Of a DNA stretch of 38,127 nt, positions 23,857-31,610 are shown one piece after another; positions within the stretch are counted from its first letter, which is position 1; each line of letters opens with the position of its first letter. This DNA comes from Guptibacillus hwajinpoensis (GTDB taxonomy: Bacteria; Bacillota; Bacilli; Bacillales; Bacillaceae_J). The notes beneath the pieces were generated by a model. It was not told the origin of the DNA and ran no database searches. It worked only from the letters and a program-made list of their open reading frames with translations. Both the position numbers and the translations under genes were made by a program. The stretch spans positions 1-38,127 of the forward strand of contig JAENZK010000004.1 of the NCBI GenBank assembly GCA_016841285.1. The letters run 5' to 3'.

Positions 23857-24734
23857 ATGATCAAACAATACAGCTTACGAATATAATGAAATTATTATGG
23901 GAAAAGAAAGGTATTCGTAAAATTGACTATTTAAATTATTTAACAATAGTTTCCCCTTTTATGATTCCGTATTTAAAAGATCGGTTATTAACGACGATTC
24001 GCTTCCCATGTGGCATTCATAAAGAAAAGTTTTATCAAAAAAATTGTCCCGATTATGCTCCAGACTTTATCAAAACAAAATATGAAGATGAAACCGACTT
24101 TATTCTTTGTCAAAATCAAGCGACCCTATTGTGGTTGGGGAATCAATCAGCAATAGAATTTCACATTCCTTTTTCAACAGTTCACACAGCAAAACCAACA
24201 GAAATTGTTTTTGATTTGGATCCCCCTTCTAGAAAAGACTTTTTATTAGCTGTGGAGGCTGCTCTGTTGTTAAAAGAAGCGTTTGACAACTTACATTTAC
24301 AATCGTTTGTGAAAACTTCAGGGAATAAAGGATTGCAAATTTATTTACCGTTGCCTGATCATGTTTTTTCGTATGAAGATACAAGGGTTTTTACTGCCTT
24401 TATGGCACAGTATTTAGTTGAAAAAGAACCGAAGTGGTTCACAACTGAAAGACTTAAATCAAAAAGAGGCAATAGGCTTTATGTGGATTATATTCAGCAT
24501 GCTGAAGGAAAAACGATCATCGCCCCGTACTCTTTAAGAGGGAATGAAGAGGCCTTAGTTGCAACGCCGTTACAATGGAGCGAAGTGAATAGAGACCTTC
24601 ATCCGGAGATGTTTCCGATCGAAACTATTGCGGTTAGATTAAAAGAAAAGGGCTGTCCGTTTAAGGAAGTATTTTTTGTAGCAAAAAAAAATCAACCGTT
24701 TCAGGTTGTTCTCGATCACTTGAGGCTGACTTAG
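23817..24734 (+). CDS. LigD polymerase/primase domain as a separate protein
   Basis: 305 residues from ATG 23817, chosen because GGGAGG lies exactly 7 nt upstream; the track's ATG 23802 overlaps that site. It is an AEP-type polymerase domain: KLTN-like LTNIMKLLWEKKGIRKIDYLNYL start, FFQKN-like FYQKNCPDYAPDF, IVFDLDPPSR with the catalytic DLD, KTSGNKGLQIYLPL and RLYVDYIQHAEGKTIIAPYSLRG. It fills gaps and adds nucleotides at broken ends before ligation. Overlap with the ligase gene is 40 bp, in the -1 frame relative to it. A single-base deletion in an ancestral fused ligD could give this layout. The good ribosome site indicates real separate translation now. Confidence 0.9.
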   Translation: MGRGTETNHEVVINDQTIQLTNIMKLLWEKKGIRKIDYLNYLTIVSPFMIPYLKDRLLTTIRFPCGIHKEKFYQKNCPDYAPDFIKTKYEDETDFILCQNQATLLWLGNQSAIEFHIPFSTVHTAKPTEIVFDLDPPSRKDFLLAVEAALLLKEAFDNLHLQSFVKTSGNKGLQIYLPLPDHVFSYEDTRVFTAFMAQYLVEKEPKWFTTERLKSKRGNRLYVDYIQHAEGKTIIAPYSLRGNEEALVATPLQWSEVNRDLHPEMFPIETIAVRLKEKGCPFKEVFFVAKKNQPFQVVLDHLRLT

Positions 24735-24745
24735 TTTGTATATAG

Positions 24746-24894
24746 TTGTCCAGCTCCAGCCACCCAGCGCCTAGCGAGACTTCATTCGCCGTCGTACGAT
24801 AAGTTAACATCGACTTGCTATGCTCGTCGTGTTTCCTTTATCTCCTCCGGCTCAGTCCAGTCCGAACGGCACAAATCGGGTGGCCTACGCTTTT
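24746..24894 (-). repeat. Structured intergenic repeat, copy 2
   Basis: Read on the minus strand it begins at the cheX stop (TAGAAAAGCG) and ends GGCGCTGGGTGGCTGGAGCTGGACAA. It keeps GATAAAGGAAACACGA and TTAACTTATCGTA. The outer stem is GCCACC/GGTGGC, different in sequence from copies 1 and 4 but still paired; the inner stem is CGAC/GTCG. Confidence 0.82.
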
Positions 24895-25359
24895 CTATTT
24901 ATTTTCAAGCATTAGGATGATATGTATTTCGCCTTTTCCTTCGATTGCAACTGGTACGCGAAAAGCACGATCAAATCCATATAATTTGGACGAACCAACC
25001 ATCACAGTTGGAGGCGTAATATCTATTTCTACTCCATTTGCGGCAACGATAGTGCAAAGATTGCCAGCTAGCATATTCCCTAACTCACCTGTAAAGGATT
25101 GAAGCATTTCCCCCTCTAAAGGCATTCCGAACATTGCTTCACCAATTGCTCCAAATGTACTGGCCGCACTTTCAAGAACTAAACGACCTCTTACATGGCC
25201 AACCATCCCAATTAAAACCCCAATCTCGGTTTGTTCCAATGGTTCTGTCATAAGTGAAGGTTGTCCAACAACAAGTGGTATTGGGATTACACTTTTAACG
25301 GATTCTAAAGTTCCATTTAATATATGAGTAATATTCTCGCTTAAAGTCAGATTACCCAC
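24895..25359 (-). CDS. cheX: CheX-type CheY-P phosphatase-like protein
   Basis: 154 residues as drawn from GTG 25359. SFTGELGNMLAGN near residues 88-100 fits the CheC/CheX/FliY signature (D/S)xxxExxNxxxG with S88, E92 and N95, which dephosphorylates CheY. GHVRGRLVLE, FDRAFRVPVAIEGKGEIHIILML and ITPPTVMVGS are family-like. The start is unusual: GTG 25359 lies inside the AGGGAGGTG ribosome site, while CTG at 25350 lies about 5 nt after it and would give MTLSENITHIL, a natural CheX N-terminus. It stands alone without other chemotaxis genes nearby, so its partner response regulator is elsewhere. Confidence 0.85.
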   Translation of the reverse strand: MGNLTLSENITHILNGTLESVKSVIPIPLVVGQPSLMTEPLEQTEIGVLIGMVGHVRGRLVLESAASTFGAIGEAMFGMPLEGEMLQSFTGELGNMLAGNLCTIVAANGVEIDITPPTVMVGSSKLYGFDRAFRVPVAIEGKGEIHIILMLENK

Positions 25360-25561
25360 CTCCCTATATTTCTTTTTATGTAAAATTGATTAGGTACATG
25401 ATACCATAAAATTGATTAACGTAAATTAGGAATCTTGCAAATTCACAAATTTTATAATAATTATGCAATAATTTACAATGTAATGTTGGTCAGAATCGGT
25501 TATAATAAAACTGCACAACAAACCTTCAAAACGTCGGTTTTCTATATGAATTCCGCTTTTC

Positions 25562-25589
25562 AACCTCCCTTTTACAGGGAGGTTTTTTT
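25562..25589 (+). terminator. Strong terminator 64 nt ahead of the polyketide synthase start
   Basis: AACCTCCCT pairs with AGGGAGGTT around TTTAC, then a run of T. No plus-strand gene ends nearby, so it lies in the leader of the polyketide synthase gene. TATAAT at 25501 (poor -35) could start a short transcript ending here. Confidence 0.8.
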
Positions 25590-25652
25590 CTTGAGTAAAA
25601 TTTTATTAATTGGAAAATATAACAGTAAATGGATAAAGAGAAGAGTGAACTT

Positions 25653-26741
25653 ATGGCTAGAATTGTATCTGTAGGTCTTTGTACACCTCCCTACCGAATT
25701 TCACAAGAAAAAACAGGCGAATTCATTAAAGAGTTATTTCAAAATTCCTTTCATGAAATCGAACGATTGTTAAAAGTATTTGAAAACGGTCAAATAAAAG
25801 AACGTTATTTTTCCGTTCCGTTAGAATGGTTTAGCGAAGATCATACCTTTGCTGAAAAGAATGATATCTTTATTGAAAAAGCAGTACAGTTTGGAATTTC
25901 TGCGATCAAAGAATGTCTAGAGAACTCGACCTTTTTACCAGAACCCATTCCATTTGAAGATATTGATGTTATTTTTTACATATCATCAAGTGGTTTATCC
26001 ACACCAAGTATTGAAGCCAAAATTATGAATCAGTTGCCGTTTAAGAAAACCTGTAAACGAATCCCGATTTGGGGTTTAGGTTGTGCCGGTGGGGCCTCAG
26101 GTTTGTCGAGAGCATTTGAATATTGTAAAGCCTTTCCGAAAGCAAAAGTACTCGTATTAAGTGTGGAGCTTTGCAGCCTGACTTTTCAAAAAAATGATCA
26201 CTCAAAAAGTAATTTGGTCGGGACCTCGCTTTTTGCTGATGGTGTTGCGTGTGCCTTATTATCGGGGCAGGAAGCAGATCTAAGGCTTAACAATGCGGAA
26301 ATAGCTTTACCTAAAATTGTTGCAACACAATCCATGCTAATGCCTGATTCTGAGGATGTCATGGGCTGGAGCATTAGAAATGCAGGATTTTATGTTATTT
26401 TTTCAAAAGATATACCGTCTATTATTCGGACATGGGTTCAAGGTAATGTTCAAAAGTTTTTGGCTGAAGAGCAGGTCACAATGCAGGATATTAAACATTT
26501 TGTTGCCCACCCTGGTGGTAAAAAAGTATTGGATGCCTATGTAGAAACCTTTGGGATTACTAAAGAAAAGATAAATAATTCGCTCGAAATATTAACGAAT
26601 TATGGCAATATGTCATCGGCAACCATTTTATATGTTCTGAAAAAGTTTCTTGAAAACGGAACTAAAAAGGGCGATCTGGGACTGGCAGCAGCTGTAGGAC
26701 CGGGCTTTAGTTCGGAATTATTACTATTACGTTGGGAATAG
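25653..26741 (+). CDS. bcsA: Type III polyketide synthase (BcsA/BpsA-like)
   Basis: 362 residues from ATG 25653 (GAGTGA about 5 nt upstream); the track's ATG 25629 adds 8 residues lacking a ribosome site. The chalcone-synthase catalytic triad is present: Cys144 in IWGLGCAGGASG, His286 in HFVAHPGGKKVL and Asn319 in LTNYGNMSSATILY. Such enzymes extend long acyl-CoA starters with malonyl-CoA to alkylpyrones in the cytoplasm. The methyltransferase gene 10 bp downstream is the usual partner that O-methylates the product, as in B. subtilis bcsA-ypbQ. The leader contains a strong terminator, so read-through may be controlled. Confidence 0.92.
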   Translation: MARIVSVGLCTPPYRISQEKTGEFIKELFQNSFHEIERLLKVFENGQIKERYFSVPLEWFSEDHTFAEKNDIFIEKAVQFGISAIKECLENSTFLPEPIPFEDIDVIFYISSSGLSTPSIEAKIMNQLPFKKTCKRIPIWGLGCAGGASGLSRAFEYCKAFPKAKVLVLSVELCSLTFQKNDHSKSNLVGTSLFADGVACALLSGQEADLRLNNAEIALPKIVATQSMLMPDSEDVMGWSIRNAGFYVIFSKDIPSIIRTWVQGNVQKFLAEEQVTMQDIKHFVAHPGGKKVLDAYVETFGITKEKINNSLEILTNYGNMSSATILYVLKKFLENGTKKGDLGLAAAVGPGFSSELLLLRWE

Positions 26742-26751
26742 AGGGAATAAC

Positions 26752-27312
26752 ATGTTTTTTTCAATCTTCATATCTTTAGTAATTTTACAAAGATTGGCGG
26801 AGCTTGGGATTGCCAGAAAGAACGAAAAGTGGATGAAAGCAAATGGCGGTTTTGAGGTAGGAGGGGAGCATTATAAATTCATTGTTTTAGTCCATGTTTT
26901 GTTTTTTATGTCATTAATTTTAGAAGTATTGTTTTTTAATAAAGAAGTATCTTCGTTATGGACCGTCTTTTTACTATTTTTCACACTAGCTCAGGGCCTT
27001 AGAGTATGGAGTCTTTTATCTTTAGGGAAATTTTGGAACACGAAAATTATTATCATGCCTAATGTCAATATTATTTCAACCGGACCGTATAAATTTATCC
27101 GACACCCAAATTATTTAGTGGTAGTGGTTGAATTATTAGTTATACCGTTGATTTTTAATGCCTATTTTACAGCTGTTATTTTTACCTTCCTAAATATGGT
27201 GGTCTTAGGCATAAGGATACCAATTGAGGAAAATGCGTTAATTAGGGAGACCGATTACAAAGCAGTATTTCACCAGCGTGCTCGATTTGCACCTACTAGG
27301 GAACGGTCATAA
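26752..27312 (+). CDS. ypbQ: Alkylpyrone O-methyltransferase, ICMT family (YpbQ/BpsB)
   Basis: 186 residues, about four to five membrane segments. STGPYKFIRHPNYLVVVVELL is the signature of isoprenylcysteine carboxyl methyltransferase-like enzymes (RHPxY binds S-adenosylmethionine), followed by IPIEENALIRETDYKAVF with the conserved EE. Placed directly after the polyketide synthase, it should methylate the hydroxyl of alkylpyrones in the membrane. Ribosome site GAGGGAAT is before the ATG. The gene ends 16 bp before repeat copy 3, which lies in the opposite orientation. Confidence 0.9.
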   Translation: MFFSIFISLVILQRLAELGIARKNEKWMKANGGFEVGGEHYKFIVLVHVLFFMSLILEVLFFNKEVSSLWTVFLLFFTLAQGLRVWSLLSLGKFWNTKIIIMPNVNIISTGPYKFIRHPNYLVVVVELLVIPLIFNAYFTAVIFTFLNMVVLGIRIPIEENALIRETDYKAVFHQRARFAPTRERS

Positions 27313-27328
27313 ATTATTTACGTTATCA

Positions 27329-27484
27329 TTGTCCAGCTACAGCACCCAGCGACTCGTAAACTTCGCTCATCTCCCTACGATAAGTCAACATAGGGGAGAA
27401 TCGCTACTCTCGTCGCCGGATATCCTTTATCTCAGTCGATGCGCTCCAGTTTATACGTCGCTAAACGGGGGCTTTCGCTTTTTC
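27329..27484 (-). repeat. Structured intergenic repeat, copy 3
   Basis: Minus-strand reading begins GAAAAAGCGAAAGCCCCCG, keeps GCGACGTATAAACTGGAGCGCATCGACTG-type sequence shared with copy 1, GATAAAGGA and TTGACTTATCGTAGGGAG, and ends GTAGCTGGACAA. The inner loop GGCGACGAGAGTAGCGATTCTC forms a different GAGA/TTCTC pairing. This copy does not abut a gene stop on its own strand. Confidence 0.82.
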
Positions 27485-27510
27485 GTCTGGAAACGATTTC
27501 AATTTTCTTA

Positions 27511-27539
27511 TTGAAAATGTATCTCAGTCGTATTATAAT
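27511..27539 (+). promoter_or_regulatory. Sigma-A promoter of the 31-aa membrane peptide gene
   Basis: TTGAAA (27511-27516), 17-nt spacer, TATAAT (27534-27539). Near-consensus and oriented toward the small gene. Confidence 0.8.
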
Positions 27540-27555
27540 AAAGACATAAGTTAAT

Positions 27556-27588
27556 TGATAATAATTATCACTATCAACATAGTGATAA
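27556..27588 (+). promoter_or_regulatory. Perfect Fur box with overlapping inverted repeat
   Basis: TGATAATAATTATCA (27556-27570) is an exact 7-1-7 match to the Bacillus Fur core TGATAATNATTATCA. It overlaps TTATCACTAT-CAAC-ATAGTGATAA (27565-27588), a 10-bp inverted repeat that could be a second operator half or an RNA hairpin. It lies about 10-40 bp after the expected transcription start, a place where a bound repressor would block. Confidence 0.8.
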
Positions 27589-27612
27589 CTAGGGATTGGA
27601 TGGTGTTGGAAA

Positions 27613-27708
27613 ATGGTAATTGCGTTTGTCACAGTTACAGTTGTTACGTATGGTAGTCTAATGTATTATATCCTTCACAAAGTCGACCCACGTACACGGT
27701 CAAATTAA
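27613..27708 (+). CDS. Fur-controlled 31-residue membrane peptide
   Basis: Below the ORF-track cutoff. ATG at 27613 with GGATGGTG about 7-9 nt upstream. One hydrophobic helix IAFVTVTVVTYGSLMYYIL (residues ~3-21) is followed by a basic tail HKVDPRTRSN, so it should be a single-pass membrane peptide with the tail in the cytoplasm. Support for reality: a near-consensus promoter, a perfect Fur box, a ribosome site, and a strong terminator whose left arm covers the last codons. Expected to be made under iron shortage. I do not recognise the family; it may be a regulator of an iron importer or membrane enzyme, or a toxin-like peptide. Confidence 0.65.
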   Translation: MVIAFVTVTVVTYGSLMYYILHKVDPRTRSN

Positions 27709-27737
27709 GCCTTGTGAGACTTTGACCGTGTATTTTT
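27694..27737 (+). terminator. Terminator of the membrane peptide gene
   Basis: ACACGGTCAAA pairs perfectly with TTTGACCGTGT across a 16-nt loop, then ATTTTTC. The stop codon is partly within the hairpin. Confidence 0.82.
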
Positions 27738-27931
27738 CAGCTACATAATTTTTAATTTGCTAAATGGCATGAGGAATGATCGGTTGATTCCTGATGTCTT
27801 TTTTGTTTTTTTCTGACAAAATTTGATGCTGGATGCGAAAAACAATTGAGCAAAAGCTCAACAATTGATAACATTAGAAAGGGTTAACTTTAAAAAGTTA
27901 AGGCACTATATATGGGGGAAAGATTACAACT
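27738..27931 (+). promoter_or_regulatory. Leader region of dynA
   Basis: About 190 bp. Contains TTGAGC-AAAA-GCTCAA (a small hairpin within 27840-27870) and TTAACTTT-AA-AAAGTTAA (27884-27901, a perfect 8-bp inverted repeat), then GGGGGAAAG before the dynA ATG. No clear -35/-10 pair was identified. Confidence 0.3.
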
Positions 27932-30900
27932 ATGTTAGAAATTAATCGTTTAGCAGCACTATACTTAGAATTACAAGAAAAAGGGGACAAAGACAACGCT
28001 GAAAAAGTGAAGCAGCTTGTCGAAAAGTTAAAAAACAAAGAATTTATGATTGCTTTCTGCGGGCACTTTTCCGCAGGAAAATCGACAATGATGAACCACT
28101 TTATGGGAAAGGAAGTTTTACCATCCAGTCCCATTCCAACAAGTGCAAATCTTGTTAAAATAAAAAAGGGGACAAGCTACGCAAGGGTTTATTATAAAGA
28201 AGCCGATCCAGTTGAATTTCCGGCTCCTTATGATTTTGAAGTCGTTAAAAATTTTGCAAAAGATGGCGAAAATATCATCTCACTTGAAATCAGTGATGAA
28301 GATATTAGTCTACCAGAAGGTGTTTCCATTATGGATACGCCTGGAATTGATTCAACTGATGACGCCCATCGAATTTCAACTGAATCTGCACTACATTTAG
28401 CAGACATAGTCCTTTACGTAATGGACTACAATCATGTTCAATCAGAATTGAACTTTTCGTTTACGAAAACTTTAAAGGACCGTGAGAAGCCAGTTTATCT
28501 AGTTATTAACATGATCGATAAGCATAATGAGGAAGAATTAAGCTTTGAATCGTATAAGACTAGTGTAATAGAGTCGTTCAAAAGCTGGGGCGTCAACATC
28601 GATGGGTTATTTTTTACATCATTGAAAGACTTGAGTCATCCGTTAAATGAATATAGCAAGCTAGACCAGTTTTTGAAAAACCAAATTAACAATAAAGAAG
28701 AACTTTTACTTAAAAGTGTGATTAATTCTGCAAAACCATTGATAGAAGATCACTTGCAATTTTTTGACAATGAGCATGAAGATGATCTGCATGAATTAGA
28801 AGCCCAACTTGAGGATTTACCTGAAAATGAAAGAAAGCGGGTTCTTCAAGAAGTTATCGATTTAGAAGAAAGACAAACTACATTACAATTTAATAAAAAT
28901 AACTTAAAAGAGCAATTTGAAGAAGGAATTAAGAAAATTCTTGATAATGCTTACTTAATGCCTGCAGCAACAAGGGAGTTAGCTCATTCTTTTATTGAAG
29001 CGAGTCAGCCTGATTTTAAAGTTGGATTTCTTTTTTCGAAAAAGAAAACAGAAGAGGAAAGAACCACGAGATTAAATGCTTTTTACGACAGTTTCAAAAA
29101 GCAAGTAGAGGCCCAGCTTGATTGGCATATAAAAGACTTTTCGGTTAAATTTTTCAAGCAGAATGAAATCGATAATGAGAATTTTATAAACAGTATTTTT
29201 GAGGAAGTAACAGTTCAGTTTGACCCGGATCTTTTGGATGAGTTGGTTAAAAGGGGAGCAGGTTTAACAGGGGAGTACATTTTAAATTATACAAATGATG
29301 TATCCAATGAACTAAAACGACTATATAGAAATCGTGCATTAGAAAAATTTGAAGAGGGTAAAGGCCTCATTTATTCTGTTATTGATCGTGAACTGTCAGA
29401 TGTTGAGGCCAACTTGGCGAACTACACACAATATAAGCATGCTGTAGATGGGTTGAAAAAGCTACAACAAGAAAGAAACAGCGTGGAAAATGAATTATCG
29501 GAATTATTATCATCTGAAACTTTACAGCAAGCGGTTCTAGAAGCTACCAATAACTGGTTAGGACAGTTTAAAGGTAATACGCCATCTATCGAAATTAGGC
29601 AGATGGAAATGGCGGAACAAAAAGAAAATAATGAAGTAAATAATGAGCAAGCAGAACAAAGTGTTGACAATGTTTTAGAGAGTAATCCTGTTCAAGATCT
29701 TGTTCAATCAGTTGATAGCTTTAACGTCAAAGAACGTTTAGGAGAAACCGTTGCAAAATTAAAAACAGCGATTAGTTCATTAAACGGTATTAAAGGTATT
29801 CATGCCCTTGCTAGTGACATGGCAGCAAAGGCAAATAGATTGAATGACAACCGTTTTACTATTGCATTATTTGGAGCCTTTAGTGCAGGTAAATCATCGT
29901 TTGCAAATGCTTTAATCGGTGATAAACTGCTTCCGGTTTCACCAAACCCAACGACAGCGACGATCAACAAAATATTGCCTTCAGACACTAAACACCCACA
30001 TGGGACTGTTTTAGTTAAAGTAAAAACAAAAGAGCAAATTTTTAAAGATGTTGAGCAGTCATTAGCGTTGTTCCAAAAGAAATGTGCTTCAATGGAAGAT
30101 GCTTTGTCAGTTATTAATTCGTTATCGTACGAAGGAAATGACCCGAAGGAAAAGCCGCATTATTCATTTTTAAAGGCTGTTCATATAGGCTATGATTTCA
30201 TCGCCCCACATTTAGGGGAAGTGTTAACCGTTGATTTAAAGGAATTTGAAGACTATGTTGCCAAAGAGGAAAAATCTTGTTTTGTGGAATGGATTGAGCT
30301 TTATTATGATTGTCCATTAACAGAACAAGGAATCACTTTGGTAGATACACCAGGAGCGGATTCTATTAATGCAAGACATACAGGAGTAGCTTTTGAATAT
30401 ATCAAAAATGCAGATGCGATTTTGTTTGTAACCTATTATAACCATGCTTTCTCAAGAGCGGATCGTGAGTTTTTAATTCAACTTGGACGTGTGAAAGAAG
30501 CATTTGAAATGGATAAGATGTTCTTTATCGTCAATGCAGCCGATCTTGCGAAGTCTGAGGAAGAATTAAAACTGGTTGTAGATTATGTAGGTGATGAGCT
30601 TAAGAAATTCGGAATTCGCTTCCCGCGGATTTATCCTTTATCAAGTAAGATGGCATTAGAAGAGAAGCTGCAAACAAGAGAAGGAAAGTCCGTAACAAGT
30701 GAATCAAACATTGCCGCCTTTGAACAAGCATTCTATTCGTTTATTATGAATGATTTAGTTCAAATCTCTATTCAGACGGCACATGAGGACTTAAAACGAT
30801 CTGTAGCTGCGCTTCAAAATATTATTGCGACAGCTAAGGAAAGCGATGAAGTGAAGCAACAAAAACGTCAAAATGCAGAGCAAGCGAAAGGGCAAATTCA

Positions 30901-31609
30901 TGATAAACTAAAGTCAAAGGAATTCAGGGTAGAAGAAAGATCGTTAGCACAGGAAGTCGAAGAATTACTATTTTATGTGGCCCAACGCGTCTTTTTCCGC
31001 TTTAGTGATTTTTATAATGAAGCCTTTAACCCATCATCGTTACGAGATGATGGCCGCGATTTGAAAAAGGCGGTTCAAAGCTGTTTAGATGAATTACTAG
31101 TTAATATTGGTTTCGATTTGTCCCAGGAATTACGTGCTACGTCATTACGTATTGAAAACCATTTGAATAAATTATTGAAAGAAGTACATCAGGGTGTGGA
31201 AGGAATGATTGATGAGCTTCATCCGATTCCTTTATTACCTGTGGGAGCTCGCCAGTTTGAGACAATGGATTTTGATAATGCCCTAGAGAAAATTTCACGG
31301 GATCCATTTAAATCTGCATTATCCCTATTTAAAAGCCCAAAAGCATTTTTTGAACAAGGCGGAAAAGCTAAATTAAAGGAGAGTCTCCAAGAATTGTTGC
31401 AAGAACCTGTTCATTCTTATATTGAAAAACAAACATCACATTTAAAAGATGTTTATCATTCTTATTTGCTATCTTCTCTAGAAGATGTTTTGAAAGAAAT
31501 CGGTGCAGAAGTTGATGACTATTTTGAAGGATATTTTGCAGCTCTATCAGAAACCATTGATATTGAAAAACTTGAAAGCGCAAGATCAAAAATTCAATCT
31601 ATTATATAA
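27932..31609 (+). CDS. dynA: DynA, two-GTPase bacterial dynamin
   Basis: 1225 residues, close to the ~1190 of B. subtilis DynA (YpbR). Two dynamin modules in one chain. The first has P-loop GHFSAGKST at residues 44-52, switch DTPGIDST near 133 and NMIDKH as G4. The second has P-loop GAFSAGKSS near 648, DTPGADS near 805 and a NAADLAK G4. Each GTPase is followed by long helical stalk segments (LEAQLEDLPENERKRVLQEV, LQNIIATAKESDEVKQQKRQNAEQ) and short hydrophobic patches for membrane contact (IPLLPVGARQ). DynA tethers and fuses membranes and protects against pore formers and phage. The TAA stop is followed after one base by repeat copy 4. Confidence 0.95.
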   Translation: MLEINRLAALYLELQEKGDKDNAEKVKQLVEKLKNKEFMIAFCGHFSAGKSTMMNHFMGKEVLPSSPIPTSANLVKIKKGTSYARVYYKEADPVEFPAPYDFEVVKNFAKDGENIISLEISDEDISLPEGVSIMDTPGIDSTDDAHRISTESALHLADIVLYVMDYNHVQSELNFSFTKTLKDREKPVYLVINMIDKHNEEELSFESYKTSVIESFKSWGVNIDGLFFTSLKDLSHPLNEYSKLDQFLKNQINNKEELLLKSVINSAKPLIEDHLQFFDNEHEDDLHELEAQLEDLPENERKRVLQEVIDLEERQTTLQFNKNNLKEQFEEGIKKILDNAYLMPAATRELAHSFIEASQPDFKVGFLFSKKKTEEERTTRLNAFYDSFKKQVEAQLDWHIKDFSVKFFKQNEIDNENFINSIFEEVTVQFDPDLLDELVKRGAGLTGEYILNYTNDVSNELKRLYRNRALEKFEEGKGLIYSVIDRELSDVEANLANYTQYKHAVDGLKKLQQERNSVENELSELLSSETLQQAVLEATNNWLGQFKGNTPSIEIRQMEMAEQKENNEVNNEQAEQSVDNVLESNPVQDLVQSVDSFNVKERLGETVAKLKTAISSLNGIKGIHALASDMAAKANRLNDNRFTIALFGAFSAGKSSFANALIGDKLLPVSPNPTTATINKILPSDTKHPHGTVLVKVKTKEQIFKDVEQSLALFQKKCASMEDALSVINSLSYEGNDPKEKPHYSFLKAVHIGYDFIAPHLGEVLTVDLKEFEDYVAKEEKSCFVEWIELYYDCPLTEQGITLVDTPGADSINARHTGVAFEYIKNADAILFVTYYNHAFSRADREFLIQLGRVKEAFEMDKMFFIVNAADLAKSEEELKLVVDYVGDELKKFGIRFPRIYPLSSKMALEEKLQTREGKSVTSESNIAAFEQAFYSFIMNDLVQISIQTAHEDLKRSVAALQNIIATAKESDEVKQQKRQNAEQAKGQIHDKLKSKEFRVEERSLAQEVEELLFYVAQRVFFRFSDFYNEAFNPSSLRDDGRDLKKAVQSCLDELLVNIGFDLSQELRATSLRIENHLNKLLKEVHQGVEGMIDELHPIPLLPVGARQFETMDFDNALEKISRDPFKSALSLFKSPKAFFEQGGKAKLKESLQELLQEPVHSYIEKQTSHLKDVYHSYLLSSLEDVLKEIGAEVDDYFEGYFAALSETIDIEKLESARSKIQSII

Positions 31610-31610
31610 A

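Noticed and set aside
23817-23860. Programmed -1 frameshifting to make fused LigD
   Set aside because: No slippery heptamer or following stem at the junction, while the second gene has its own well-spaced GGGAGG and ATG.
24815-25102. Plus-strand ORF of 95 aa
   Set aside because: Spans repeat copy 2 and the antisense of cheX, without a ribosome site.
25435-25674. Plus-strand ORF of 79 aa before bcsA
   Set aside because: Runs through the AT-rich leader and the terminator hairpin; no ribosome site, and its sequence has no protein-like composition.
27278-27514. Plus-strand ORF of 78 aa after ypbQ
   Set aside because: Mostly repeat copy 3 read through; shares the STQRLVNFAHLPTISQHR peptide with the spurious ORF at 18377-18559 because both come from the repeat.
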